Assembly: GCF_023156585.1 (NCBI RefSeq)
Contig: NZ_JALNMI010000004.1
Coordinates: 158,407 to 222,406 of the forward strand
Reading direction: 5' to 3'
Length of the DNA stretch: 64,000 nt
Source: Subsaxibacter sp. CAU 1640
GTDB lineage: Bacteria; Bacteroidota; Bacteroidia; Flavobacteriales; Flavobacteriaceae
The notes beneath the pieces were generated by a model. It was not told the origin of the DNA, made no database searches, and saw nothing but the letters and a program-made list of their open reading frames with translations. This document shows positions 9,956-18,312 of the stretch, piece by piece (within the stretch, counting starts at the first letter, position 1; the number at the start of each line of letters is the position of its first letter). A program made the position numbers and the translations under genes.

Positions 9956-11106
9956 CCAATAAACCTAAAATATCTATTTTGACAATTGATTTTGGTATGG
10001 GTGGAGCTCAACGCTTTATAAGCCTACTCTTGCCACAATTGGTCCAAGATTTTCAGGTTAGTTTAGTTCTTTTTGTTGATTATATCCACTTTGAAATACC
10101 TGAAGAAGTTGAGCTAGTTATACTTAATCCTGATTCCAAAAGCTCTAATTCATATATTTCAAAAATACAGCGAACATTTGGTCTGTTTTCTAAATATAAA
10201 AATTTCGTAAGAAAAAATAAGATTGAGGTTTCGCTATCGCTCCTACCTGTTCCGAATATTATAAATAGCCTTTTAACCATTAGTAATAAAAGGGTGAAGA
10301 CAATAATTAGTGAGCGGTGTTATTCTTCAGAAATGTATAAGGATAATGGTGTTCAAATGCTTTTAGCCAAAATATGTTTTCCAGTTTTATATCATCGTAA
10401 TAACCTTCTATTTTCTAATTCCATTCATATCAATGAAGATTTGAAACAAAATTTTGGAGTTAAAATGCCTATGAAAGTTGTTTATAATCCTATAGAAGTA
10501 AATGATAAGGTTAAGCTTCGAACAGAAGCACGTCCCAACGCAAATGCTTTGAAAATCATTAATTCTGGAAGAATTTATGAAGCCAAGAATCAAAAATTGA
10601 TTGTTGAAGCAATGAATATGTCTGAAAAAGGCGGATATTACTTAACTGTTTTGGGTGATGGGATTCTTCAGGAGGAGTTACAAAAGAATATCCAAAATTC
10701 AGGTCTGAATGATTTTGTCGATTTAAAAGGTAAAGTTTCTGGTGTTAAAACATACTTGATTGAAAATGATTGTTTTATTTTATCTTCAAATAACGAAGGT
10801 TTTCCAAACGCCTTATTAGAAGCCTTGTCTGTTGGGTTACCATGCATTTCGACCAATTGTCTCTCTGGACCATTGGAGATGTTGAATGACAATGAACCTG
10901 TGAATATATCTGCAGGAGAATTCCATGAAGCAAAATACGGTATATTAGTCAATGTCAATGACGCTATTGGGCTTAATAAAGCAATGGAATACTTAAAAAA
11001 CGAACCTGAAATGCGTCAAAAATACTCTCGTTTGGCATTTGAACGCGCCAAAATGTATAGTTTGGACAACATCTACAATGAAATAAAAGAACTTATCATA
11101 AATTAG
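9952..11106 (+). CDS. Family 4 glycosyltransferase
   Basis: A 384-residue GT-B enzyme overlapping the previous gene by 4 bp (ATGA). The N-terminal ISILTIDFGMGGAQRFISLLLPQL is the acceptor-side glycine motif with GGAQR in place of GGAER. The donor domain shows INSGRIYEAKNQ and EGFPNALLEALSVGLPCIST (EX7E). SGPLEMLNDN follows, as in the GalNAc-type subgroup. It ends 12 bp before the second asnB gene. Each asnB copy lies next to a GT4, suggesting successive transfer and amidation steps; that pairing is inference. Confidence 0.92.
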   Translation: MTNKPKISILTIDFGMGGAQRFISLLLPQLVQDFQVSLVLFVDYIHFEIPEEVELVILNPDSKSSNSYISKIQRTFGLFSKYKNFVRKNKIEVSLSLLPVPNIINSLLTISNKRVKTIISERCYSSEMYKDNGVQMLLAKICFPVLYHRNNLLFSNSIHINEDLKQNFGVKMPMKVVYNPIEVNDKVKLRTEARPNANALKIINSGRIYEAKNQKLIVEAMNMSEKGGYYLTVLGDGILQEELQKNIQNSGLNDFVDLKGKVSGVKTYLIENDCFILSSNNEGFPNALLEALSVGLPCISTNCLSGPLEMLNDNEPVNISAGEFHEAKYGILVNVNDAIGLNKAMEYLKNEPEMRQKYSRLAFERAKMYSLDNIYNEIKELIIN

Positions 11107-11118
11107 TATAGCTGTTAT

Positions 11119-13020
11119 ATGTGCGGAATTAATGGAATAGTTTATAAAAATTCAGTTGAAGAATCAGTTGCGAGAAGACAGCTTAAATCCATGAATGATT
11201 TAATTATACATCGTGGCCCTGATGATGAAGGCAACTATATCAAGTCGTCAGATAATCATACAGTCGCCATGGGAATGAGACGACTGTCAATTATAGATTT
11301 GCATACTGGAAATCAACCTATGTTTTCTGAAGACGAACAAATAACTCTAGTTTTCAATGGAGAAATTTACAACTTCAAAAAACTTCGTGAAGAACTGGTG
11401 TCAAAGGGTGTAAAATTTGCAACAAAAAGTGATACTGAAGTTGTATTGAAACTATATGAGACTTATGGCGAACAGAGTTTCGCAATGCTTGATGGCATGT
11501 TCGGATTGAGTATTCATGATAAGAAAAGAGATAAAATATTTATTGCTCGCGATTTTTTTGGCGAAAAACCGTTATATTATACCCATACTTCAAACTCCTT
11601 TTTTTGGGCTTCAGAGCTTAAATCCATCATTCAAAATCTGTCTGTAAAACCACAAATCTGCAAGGAAGGATTGAATCTATATTTTCGCTTAACCTATATT
11701 CCAGCTCCTTTTACTATCTATGAAACTATTTACAAGCTGGAGTCCAATAGCTATTTGGACTATGATTTAAAAACCTTCAGTCTTGATATTCGAAACATTC
11801 ATGAGATTAAAAATACAGAGAAGATAGATATTTCATTTCAAGAGGCAAGAAACAAAACAGCAAACATGGTATATAAAAGTGTTGAAAGTCGTTCTATTTC
11901 TGACGTTCCATTAGGCACTTTTTTATCAGGCGGTGTGGACTCTTCCATTGTTTCTTATTGCTTGGCCGATATGACTTACTCAAAAATCGACACATTCTCC
12001 ATAGGTTTTGAGAAAAAATCATATGATGAAACTGACAAATCGCGTATAGTGGCAAAACTCATCAATAGCAATCATCACGAGTTTATTATTAGCGAAACTG
12101 ATTTAAAAAGTTCTGTAGACGAAATTCTTTTAAATTTTGACGAGCCTTTTGCAGATTCTTCCTCACTCCCAACCTATTTGGTTTCCAATAAAACAAAGGC
12201 ACATGTGAAGGTAGCTTTAACAGGAGACGGAGGTGATGAAATTTTTGGCGGTTATAATAAATATTATATAGGCAAATTAAATCGTAAATACACATCATTA
12301 GTTCCTGAATTTGTACATAATTCAATTTCAAATGTTTCCAATTCTGTATTAAGACGAAAAGATGATAACAGAGGCTATAAATACAAAATAAACAAACTCC
12401 TAAAGTCGATAGACTATAGTGACGAGTATTATTGGGATATTATCTCTCTCGGATTTGATAAGGAAGATATCAATGCCCTTTTAAGTGAAGAATTTCAACA
12501 TCTCAATACTTTTTCCTATTTTAAAGAAAAAACCTCAATTGCTAATCCAAAATCATTAAGTGATTTTAGAATGATTGATAAGCATATAAGTCTTGAAGGC
12601 GATATGCTCGTGAAAGTAGATAGAACCAGTATGCTCAATTCTTTAGAGTGTAGAGCGCCATTTTTGAATAGAGAAATTTTTGAATTCACCATGAGTCTGC
12701 CTGAAGATTATTTGATGAAAAAATGGAACAAAAAGTACATCCTAAAAGAAGCATTCAAAAATAAATTTCCTGATAGATTTCTTGAAAAATCTAAACACGG
12801 TTTTGGAGTTCCTGTGGGAGATTGGCTAAGACAAGGGCTTAAAGACGAACTTTTAAGATATTCTGATGCTGATTTCATTGAAAAACAAGGGATTTTTAAC
12901 TATTCAGGAATCGATGCATTGATAAACAATCATCTTACAGGCAAGGCCGACAATACTTTCAAGGTTTGGTCATTTTTCTGCTTTCAAAAGTGGTATTTAA
13001 AAACCTATAATCCATTTTAG
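11119..13020 (+). CDS. asnB: Asparagine synthase B-type amidotransferase (copy 2)
   Basis: A 633-residue protein with Cys2 (MCGINGIV) as glutaminase nucleophile, RGPDDEG, RRLSIIDL and NGEIYNFK in the N-terminal domain, and SGGVDSS (about residues 270-276) plus TGDGGDEIFGGY in the synthetase domain. It has clearly diverged from copy 1 rather than being a recent duplicate, so the two probably act on different substrates or sites. Retained catalytic motifs argue both are active. Its carboxyl substrate cannot be read; a sugar acid or an amino-acid side group on the glycan is plausible from context. A 180-bp gap follows before the next gene. Confidence 0.92.
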   Translation: MCGINGIVYKNSVEESVARRQLKSMNDLIIHRGPDDEGNYIKSSDNHTVAMGMRRLSIIDLHTGNQPMFSEDEQITLVFNGEIYNFKKLREELVSKGVKFATKSDTEVVLKLYETYGEQSFAMLDGMFGLSIHDKKRDKIFIARDFFGEKPLYYTHTSNSFFWASELKSIIQNLSVKPQICKEGLNLYFRLTYIPAPFTIYETIYKLESNSYLDYDLKTFSLDIRNIHEIKNTEKIDISFQEARNKTANMVYKSVESRSISDVPLGTFLSGGVDSSIVSYCLADMTYSKIDTFSIGFEKKSYDETDKSRIVAKLINSNHHEFIISETDLKSSVDEILLNFDEPFADSSSLPTYLVSNKTKAHVKVALTGDGGDEIFGGYNKYYIGKLNRKYTSLVPEFVHNSISNVSNSVLRRKDDNRGYKYKINKLLKSIDYSDEYYWDIISLGFDKEDINALLSEEFQHLNTFSYFKEKTSIANPKSLSDFRMIDKHISLEGDMLVKVDRTSMLNSLECRAPFLNREIFEFTMSLPEDYLMKKWNKKYILKEAFKNKFPDRFLEKSKHGFGVPVGDWLRQGLKDELLRYSDADFIEKQGIFNYSGIDALINNHLTGKADNTFKVWSFFCFQKWYLKTYNPF

Positions 13021-13030
13021 TAATCGGTTA

Positions 13031-13047
13031 TCCTCATTCAATGAGGA
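13031..13047. repeat. 17-bp perfect palindrome after asnB copy 2
   Basis: TCCTCATT-C-AATGAGGA has 8-bp arms around a single central base, 11 bp after the asnB stop. The loop is too small for a good hairpin and no T-run follows, so it is not a standard terminator. It could be a dimeric-protein binding site in the gap between asnB and the cupin gene. The rest of the gap (13048-13201) is AT-rich with no gene. Confidence 0.45.
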
Positions 13048-13201
13048 GTCATTAATTCCCTATTAAAGCAATTCATAAGAAAAAACAGGCATTATAAAGT
13101 TTTTTTTTTACTGAACAGTTGTATTTTCAGATATTTACAATTCAAATCTACATATTCTGAAGTTTAAAAAACTAAATTGCATAAGCTAAAAACCTATAAA
13201 A

Positions 13202-14101
13202 ATGTCACAAGAGCTTTTAAAACAAATCCAGTCCTATTTAGATAAGCCTTTAAGAAAGGTCGGTTCCATTGAAACTATCAATCATAAAGATTTTTATAAA
13301 AATTACATGACTAAAAACAAGCCTGTGGTCATGACTAAAATGATGGATGATTGGGAGGCAACAAAAACATGGTCACTCGATTTTTTCAAGAAGATAGGAA
13401 AAGATAAAAGCACCTTTATCTCCAAAGGAAATAACTTTCAAGAAGATACCAAATGGGAATACGGCAACTTTTTGGAATCAATTGAACGGATTGAAAAATC
13501 AGACGATGCCTCTAAAGGTGGTTACTTAATGAATCTTTCTATTTTGAATATGTTTCCTAAATTGAGAGACCATGTTGATTTTTCACTTATATCGAACTTT
13601 AAGGTTAGAGATTCTTTATCATTTTGGATTGGACCTAAAGGAACATTGACAGGTTGGCACACAGACCGATTAGCAGACAATATATTGGCACAAATAAAAG
13701 GTAGTAAGCTGGTATTATTAGCCAATCCCAATCAGAGCAAATACATGTATACTAGCGACAAATACGAACCTGGTTCCCGCTTAAGCTCCATTGACATGAA
13801 AAATTTTGACGAGAAAAAATTTCCGCTTTTCAAAAAAAATGCCGAAATCATGTACTATGTTTTGGGTCCTAAAGAGATGATTTTCATACCTAAACAATGG
13901 TGGCATTGTGTTTATGGATTAGAAATTTCAATCAGCTCTAATAATTTTGGTTTCTCGGCTGTGGATGATATGAAACAAAAAGCTAATGAATTTTTAAAGC
14001 GAAAGTTGCACAACGTGGGGCTGTATGGAAAAAATTGTGTATGTCATTACTATGATGACAATGGAAAAAGACACAAATATGGTGCTAAAAAATCGAGTTG
14101 A
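13202..14101 (+). CDS. Cupin-like/JmjC-type Fe(II)-2-oxoglutarate hydroxylase
   Basis: A 299-residue protein with the cupin_8/JmjC arrangement. The iron triad is visible as H153-x-D155 (GWHTDRLADNI) and H235 (KQWWHCVYGLEIS), with IKGSKLVLLANP between them and SISSNNFGFS after. Upstream VVMTKMMDDWEATKTW matches the family start. Known members hydroxylate protein Asn/Asp/His/Lys side chains or small molecules using O2 and 2-oxoglutarate. The C-terminus is basic with a Cys pair (CVCHYYDDNGKRHK). Lying inside a polysaccharide operon it might hydroxylate a sugar substituent or a glycan-attached amino acid; this is inference. A 180-bp upstream gap may hold its own promoter. Confidence 0.8.
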   Translation: MSQELLKQIQSYLDKPLRKVGSIETINHKDFYKNYMTKNKPVVMTKMMDDWEATKTWSLDFFKKIGKDKSTFISKGNNFQEDTKWEYGNFLESIERIEKSDDASKGGYLMNLSILNMFPKLRDHVDFSLISNFKVRDSLSFWIGPKGTLTGWHTDRLADNILAQIKGSKLVLLANPNQSKYMYTSDKYEPGSRLSSIDMKNFDEKKFPLFKKNAEIMYYVLGPKEMIFIPKQWWHCVYGLEISISSNNFGFSAVDDMKQKANEFLKRKLHNVGLYGKNCVCHYYDDNGKRHKYGAKKSS

Positions 14102-14160
14102 TTTCCATTGAAGCCATCTTCCTTTATAGGGATTTTGTTCGAACAAAACCAACCCAAATT

Positions 14161-15306
14161 TTGAAAAAATTAATCCGTATCACAACCGTACCGTCTTCTT
14201 TAAGAACGCTATTGAGAGGACAGCATAAATTTATGAGCCAATACTATGAAGTTATTGGCATTTCTAGTGATGGTGACGCATTGGCCGAAGTGAAACAAAA
14301 CGAAGGTATAAGAACTCATGTTGTTGAAATGACTCGGTCTATAACGCCATTAAAAGACATTAAAGCCACCTATCAATTGTATAAATTTTTTAAAAAGGAA
14401 AAACCTTTTATAGTTCATACACATACCCCGAAAGCTGGAACAGTCGGTATGTTTGCGGCAAAGTTGGCTGGAGTGCCTCATAGAATTCATACGATTGCCG
14501 GGTTGCCTCTATTAGAAGAAAAGGGAATTAAGAGAAAGGTTTTGGATGTTGTCGAAAAATTCACATACAGTTGTGCTTCCCATATATTACCAAATTCTTT
14601 TGGTCTAAAAAAAATTATTTTAGAAAACAATTATACTAATGAAACTAAAACAGAGGTTATTGGGAAAGGTAGCTCTAATGGGATTGACACATCACATTAC
14701 GATGCATCACTGGTTTCTATTCAAACCAAAGCCGAATTAAAGAAAGAACTTAAAATTTCGGAATCAGATATTATTTTTATCTTCATTGGAAGGATTGTAA
14801 AAGATAAAGGAATTAACGAGTTGGTTGAAGCTTTCAATGAATTATCAAAAGTTAACACCCACTGCAAATTGTTGTTGGTAGGGCCAAAGGAAGATCATCT
14901 CGACCCTTTATTGCCTCATACTGAAAATACTATAAAAAACAATAAGAATATTTTGGCGGTGGGCATTATTAAAGATATTCGTCCTTATGTTGCGATATCG
15001 CATGTTTTAACCTTTCCAAGTTATCGGGAAGGCTTTCCTAATGTGGTTTTACAAGCTAGTTGCATGGGTTTGCCCTGTATAGTATCAAACATTAATGGCT
15101 GTAACGAAATTATTGAAGAAGGTGTCAATGGTATGATTGTTCCTGTTAAAAATAAAACAGCTTTACAAAAAGCCATGCAAGAACTATTGGACAATGCAAA
15201 AAAGAGGGATGACATGTCAAGATATTCACGTTCTAGAATTATTGACCGCTATCAACAAAATTATGTTTGGAACGAACTTTTGAAATTTTATAAAAAATTA
15301 GAGTGA
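14161..15306 (+). CDS. Family 4 glycosyltransferase (PglA/WbpT-like)
   Basis: About 381 residues from a TTG start at 14161, chosen because KKLIRITTVPSSLRTLLRGQHKFM is how this GT4 subgroup begins. The frame is open upstream to another TTG at 14098 overlapping the previous stop, but the extra 21 residues do not look like the family. HTHTPKAGTVGMFAAKLAGVPHRIHTIAGLPL is the characteristic acceptor segment, and EGFPNVVLQASCMGLPCIVS replaces the usual EX7E with Q at the second acidic position. IPVKNKTALQKAMQEL closes the donor domain. It precedes the initiating transferase and, by analogy with PglA/PglC pairs, may add the second sugar. Confidence 0.88.
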   Translation: MKKLIRITTVPSSLRTLLRGQHKFMSQYYEVIGISSDGDALAEVKQNEGIRTHVVEMTRSITPLKDIKATYQLYKFFKKEKPFIVHTHTPKAGTVGMFAAKLAGVPHRIHTIAGLPLLEEKGIKRKVLDVVEKFTYSCASHILPNSFGLKKIILENNYTNETKTEVIGKGSSNGIDTSHYDASLVSIQTKAELKKELKISESDIIFIFIGRIVKDKGINELVEAFNELSKVNTHCKLLLVGPKEDHLDPLLPHTENTIKNNKNILAVGIIKDIRPYVAISHVLTFPSYREGFPNVVLQASCMGLPCIVSNINGCNEIIEEGVNGMIVPVKNKTALQKAMQELLDNAKKRDDMSRYSRSRIIDRYQQNYVWNELLKFYKKLE

Positions 15307-15938
15307 AGCTATATCAACATTTTTTTAAACCAATACTAGATGTAGTTGCATCCTCATTTGCACTCATAATATTATCTCCTGTTTTTTTGGTTGTATGGAT
15401 TGTTCTCGCTATTATGAATAATGGCAAGTCCTTTTTTCTTCAAGAAAGGCCTGGAAAGGACGAAAAGATATTTAAAATCATCAAATTCAAAACCATGAAT
15501 GACAAAAAGGATGTGAATGGTAACCTATTGCCTCCTTCTGAACGCCTTACCAAAACCGGTATTTTTATACGAAAGTATTCGTTGGATGAAATTCCACAGT
15601 TATTAAATGTTATTAAAGGCGACATGAGTCTGATAGGCCCAAGGCCTCTTCTAGTGCGTTATCTTCCAAGATATAACAATTTTCAAAAACAACGACATAA
15701 CATTAAACCAGGAATAACCGGATGGGCACAAGTTAATGGTAGGAATGCCATTAGCTGGGAGCAAAAATTTGAGTACGACGTTTGGTATTTGCAGAATCTT
15801 TCATTTTTACTCGATTTAAAAATCATATTTTTAACGATCCAAAAGGTTTTCAAAAAAGTAGGCATTAATACTGTTGACAATGATATTATGCCAGATTTTA
15901 TGGGAACACCAACCAATAATGGAACATATGGCAGTTAA
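15303..15938 (+). CDS. Initiating sugar-phosphate transferase (monotopic PglC/WcaJ-type)
   Basis: A 211-residue bacterial sugar transferase starting with GTG that overlaps the previous stop by 4 bp. One N-terminal membrane segment (VVASSFALIILSPVFLVVWIVLAIM) is followed by FKIIKFKTM, SLDEIPQLLNVIKGDMSLIGPRP with the catalytic Asp-Glu pair, and PGITGWAQVNGRN. Members transfer a sugar-1-phosphate from UDP-sugar to undecaprenyl phosphate, starting the repeat unit. The short form fits the PglC-like group, often paired with bacillosamine-type sugars, which matches the downstream DegT and PglF-like genes. Confidence 0.93.
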   Translation: MKLYQHFFKPILDVVASSFALIILSPVFLVVWIVLAIMNNGKSFFLQERPGKDEKIFKIIKFKTMNDKKDVNGNLLPPSERLTKTGIFIRKYSLDEIPQLLNVIKGDMSLIGPRPLLVRYLPRYNNFQKQRHNIKPGITGWAQVNGRNAISWEQKFEYDVWYLQNLSFLLDLKIIFLTIQKVFKKVGINTVDNDIMPDFMGTPTNNGTYGS

Positions 15939-16950
15939 TATTTTATTCACTTGTGCTGGCCGTCGTAATTATCTTATCAATTATTTCAAAGAAGCTTTGA
16001 ATGGTCGAGGAAAAGTTTTTGCTGCTGACATGAGCCTTTCAGCGCCGGCCATGGTGGATGCAGATGTAGCAATAGTGACACCAAGTATTTATGATGATAT
16101 TTATATATCAAACCTTAAGAAATTGATAAAATCATATGACATAAAAGCTGTCATTTCTTTGAATGATTTGGAGTTACCAATTCTTTCAAAGTATAAATCG
16201 AAATTGGAACAACTTGGCACCAAAGTCATTGTTTCAGAAGAAAAAGTAATCAACATAGCTTTTGACAAGGTTGAGACTTTCAAGTTTCTTAATCATATTG
16301 GATTACAAACACCAAATACTTATACCCAATTAGATAAGGCTGTAAACGCATTAAAAAATAAGGAATTAAATTTCCCGTTGGTTGTTAAACCTCGCTGGGG
16401 CAGCGCCTCTATAGGTATTGACTTTCCAGAAACCGTTGAAGAACTAGAACTTGCGTTCAAATTGCAAAGATTAAAATTGAAAAAATCAATACTTAATACT
16501 GCTAGCCAGAATGATTTTGACAATGCCATCCTTATCCAAGAAAAACTTGTTGGTAAAGAATTCGGAATGGACGTCTTAAATGACTTTGAAGGTAATTATA
16601 TTGGCACATTCGTTAGAGAAAAATTAGGCATGCGTTCTGGAGAGACTGATAAAGCAATATCGGTAATCGATGAGCGATTTAATATGCTTGGTAAAGAAAT
16701 TTCAAAAAATTTAAGGCATATCGGTAACTTGGACTGCGATGTTTTTGAATTCGAAAATCAACTTTATGTTTTAGAGTTAAATCCAAGGTTTGGAGGTGGT
16801 TATCCTTTTTCACATGAAGCAGGAGTTAATACACCAGCTATTTATATTGAATGGCTTATGGGGCAATCAAATATTTCTGGTTATATTAAGTATGAAAGCG
16901 GAAAGGCGTTTTCAAAATGTGACAGAATGCTTGAAATTCCAAAAGGCTAA
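15928..16950 (+). CDS. ATP-grasp domain protein
   Basis: About 340 residues from ATG at 15928, overlapping the sugar transferase by 11 bp; the in-frame start at 15874 would add an implausible leader. The N-terminal VNILFTCAGRRNYLINYFKEAL is a PreATP-grasp Rossmann-like start. The ATP-grasp core shows FPLVVKPRWGSASIGI (ATP-binding lysine), ILIQEKLVGKEFGMDVL, and the metal site FEFENQLYVLELNPRFGGGYPFSHEAG. It resembles carbamoyl-phosphate-synthase-like ligases found in polysaccharide loci. These join a carboxylate to an amine via acyl phosphate, so it could attach an amino acid to an amino sugar or carboxyl group. It is convergent with and overlaps the next gene by 4 bp. Confidence 0.85.
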   Translation: MAVNILFTCAGRRNYLINYFKEALNGRGKVFAADMSLSAPAMVDADVAIVTPSIYDDIYISNLKKLIKSYDIKAVISLNDLELPILSKYKSKLEQLGTKVIVSEEKVINIAFDKVETFKFLNHIGLQTPNTYTQLDKAVNALKNKELNFPLVVKPRWGSASIGIDFPETVEELELAFKLQRLKLKKSILNTASQNDFDNAILIQEKLVGKEFGMDVLNDFEGNYIGTFVREKLGMRSGETDKAISVIDERFNMLGKEISKNLRHIGNLDCDVFEFENQLYVLELNPRFGGGYPFSHEAGVNTPAIYIEWLMGQSNISGYIKYESGKAFSKCDRMLEIPKG

Positions 16951-18182
16951 TTAAAGATCACACTTTGTGCCTTTTCAGTCCCTTTTATAACATATTCCTT
17001 CTTTGAACTTTTTCTCTTATAAATTGATATATCCCCGAAGCTCTCGCTGTTGAGAAAAAGAAATGAATATACTATTACTTTAAGATGCTGATATTTATTA
17101 TCCTGAAGGCTTATCCTTTCATAGTTAGAAGAAACCTCAAAGGACTGTAAATCGTTGATTCTGTATTTTGCCTCTGGGTGGCCGTTTTCATCTTTTTTTA
17201 GTTTATAGAGAAGTTTTCTGTAAAAGACGTTTACATTTTTGTCCCTTAAATAACGTTTTGTTTCAAAAAGCCACCGCACGGCCAATGCAATTGTTGAAGC
17301 TCTAAATGATTTAGAATCATATAACAAATGATAGTCAAAATCATACGTAATATTGCACCATTCATGTTTAAAATCAAAATCGCCTTTTGAAAAATCGGCT
17401 ATTTTCATGTCATTTTCATAACACCACTCTATAATTTTTACAATCGTGGTCTTTCCAATATTAAATTTGTAATAATCAGGATCAAAAACTGTAATTGAAA
17501 CAAACACTATGTCGTCTGAATGAATATTTAGCGTCACAGCAATAGGCAAATCTTTATTATAGATAACGAAAAGTGAAGCACGGTTTTCTTTCATCATTTC
17601 ATAAGAAAACTCATTATGAAATGCCCATTTATCAGGCCTCAAATGATGATAATTGACCTTTTTTCCTGAAAACCTGTCCGACAATAATTCATGAAATTGT
17701 CTGAATACGACATCAAACTCTTCTTTGCTGATATCGTCAGTATAAAACCGATAAGAAATGTCAAAGCATTTTTCTAATCGTTCTTGCCTAGAGCGCAGTC
17801 CTCTCCTATTTTTACTGCTGATACGACTATTTATATAATCTTGAGCTGTTGGAAATCCCTTGAAATTCAATAAAAACCCTTGATATTGAAAAATCTCATT
17901 TCGCTTCAATGCCGATTTAGTGTTATCAAAAGATTCTACTCCAAAAAAATCGGGAACATCATAAATCAAAAATGCCTTTTTCCTAAATCCTTCTTTTTGA
18001 TAATCGAGGGTATAATAAATACCTTTTGTCAGATTTTTGCCAATATTAATATAAAGTGGAAAAAATTTTGTTTTGTAAAAAGAAACATGATTAATAAACC
18101 CAAATTTAAATTCTTTTCTCGAATTGTTGAAATGCTTAGACCAAATTTCAACGAATAATTTCGATGTAAATGGGTTATTCAT
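16947..18182 (-). CDS. FemAB/BioF2-like GNAT acyltransferase
   Basis: A 411-residue protein on the minus strand inside a plus-strand locus. The middle part (ISSKNRRGLRSRQERLEK, then FRQFHELLSDRFSGK and SLFVIYNKDLPIAVTLNIHSDD) matches the Acetyltransf_6 (BioF2-like) GNAT domain. The following YYKFNIGKTTIVKIIEWCYEND and DFSKGDFDFKHEW are characteristic of these proteins in capsule/EPS loci. Members acylate amino groups or add amino acids to cell-wall or polysaccharide amines. N- and C-terminal regions beyond the domain are not recognised. Its 3' end overlaps the ATP-grasp gene by 4 bp convergently, so each transcript is antisense to the other's end. Confidence 0.78.
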   Translation of the reverse strand: MNNPFTSKLFVEIWSKHFNNSRKEFKFGFINHVSFYKTKFFPLYINIGKNLTKGIYYTLDYQKEGFRKKAFLIYDVPDFFGVESFDNTKSALKRNEIFQYQGFLLNFKGFPTAQDYINSRISSKNRRGLRSRQERLEKCFDISYRFYTDDISKEEFDVVFRQFHELLSDRFSGKKVNYHHLRPDKWAFHNEFSYEMMKENRASLFVIYNKDLPIAVTLNIHSDDIVFVSITVFDPDYYKFNIGKTTIVKIIEWCYENDMKIADFSKGDFDFKHEWCNITYDFDYHLLYDSKSFRASTIALAVRWLFETKRYLRDKNVNVFYRKLLYKLKKDENGHPEAKYRINDLQSFEVSSNYERISLQDNKYQHLKVIVYSFLFLNSESFGDISIYKRKSSKKEYVIKGTEKAQSVIFN

Positions 18183-18215
18183 AGTCGGTTACGTGGGTTG
18201 TGGCGTTTTATGATA

Positions 18216-18223
18216 CAAATGTA
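18216..18223 (-). promoter_or_regulatory. Candidate -7 promoter box for the acyltransferase gene
   Basis: On the minus strand the sequence reads TACATTTG, an exact match to the Bacteroidota -7 consensus TAnnTTTG, 33 bp before the ATG at 18182. No convincing -33 TTTG was seen at the expected spacing, so the call rests on the -7 box alone. Confidence 0.4.
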
Positions 18224-18263
18224 AAAATAATTTCAACTATATAACAGTAATAAAAAGCCGAAG

Positions 18264-18293
18264 TTTGGAATCTTAATAATTTAATTACTTTTG
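18264..18293 (+). promoter_or_regulatory. Candidate promoter of the deacetylase gene (TTTG / TACTTTTG)
   Basis: TTTG at 18264-18267 and TACTTTTG at 18286-18293 are separated by 18 bp, close to the Bacteroidota primary-sigma pattern TTTG-N19-TAnnTTTG. The ATG is 20 bp downstream. This gives the deacetylase its own promoter, independent of the main operon. Confidence 0.55.
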
Positions 18294-18312
18294 ATGCAAA
18301 TTATTTCGGTTT

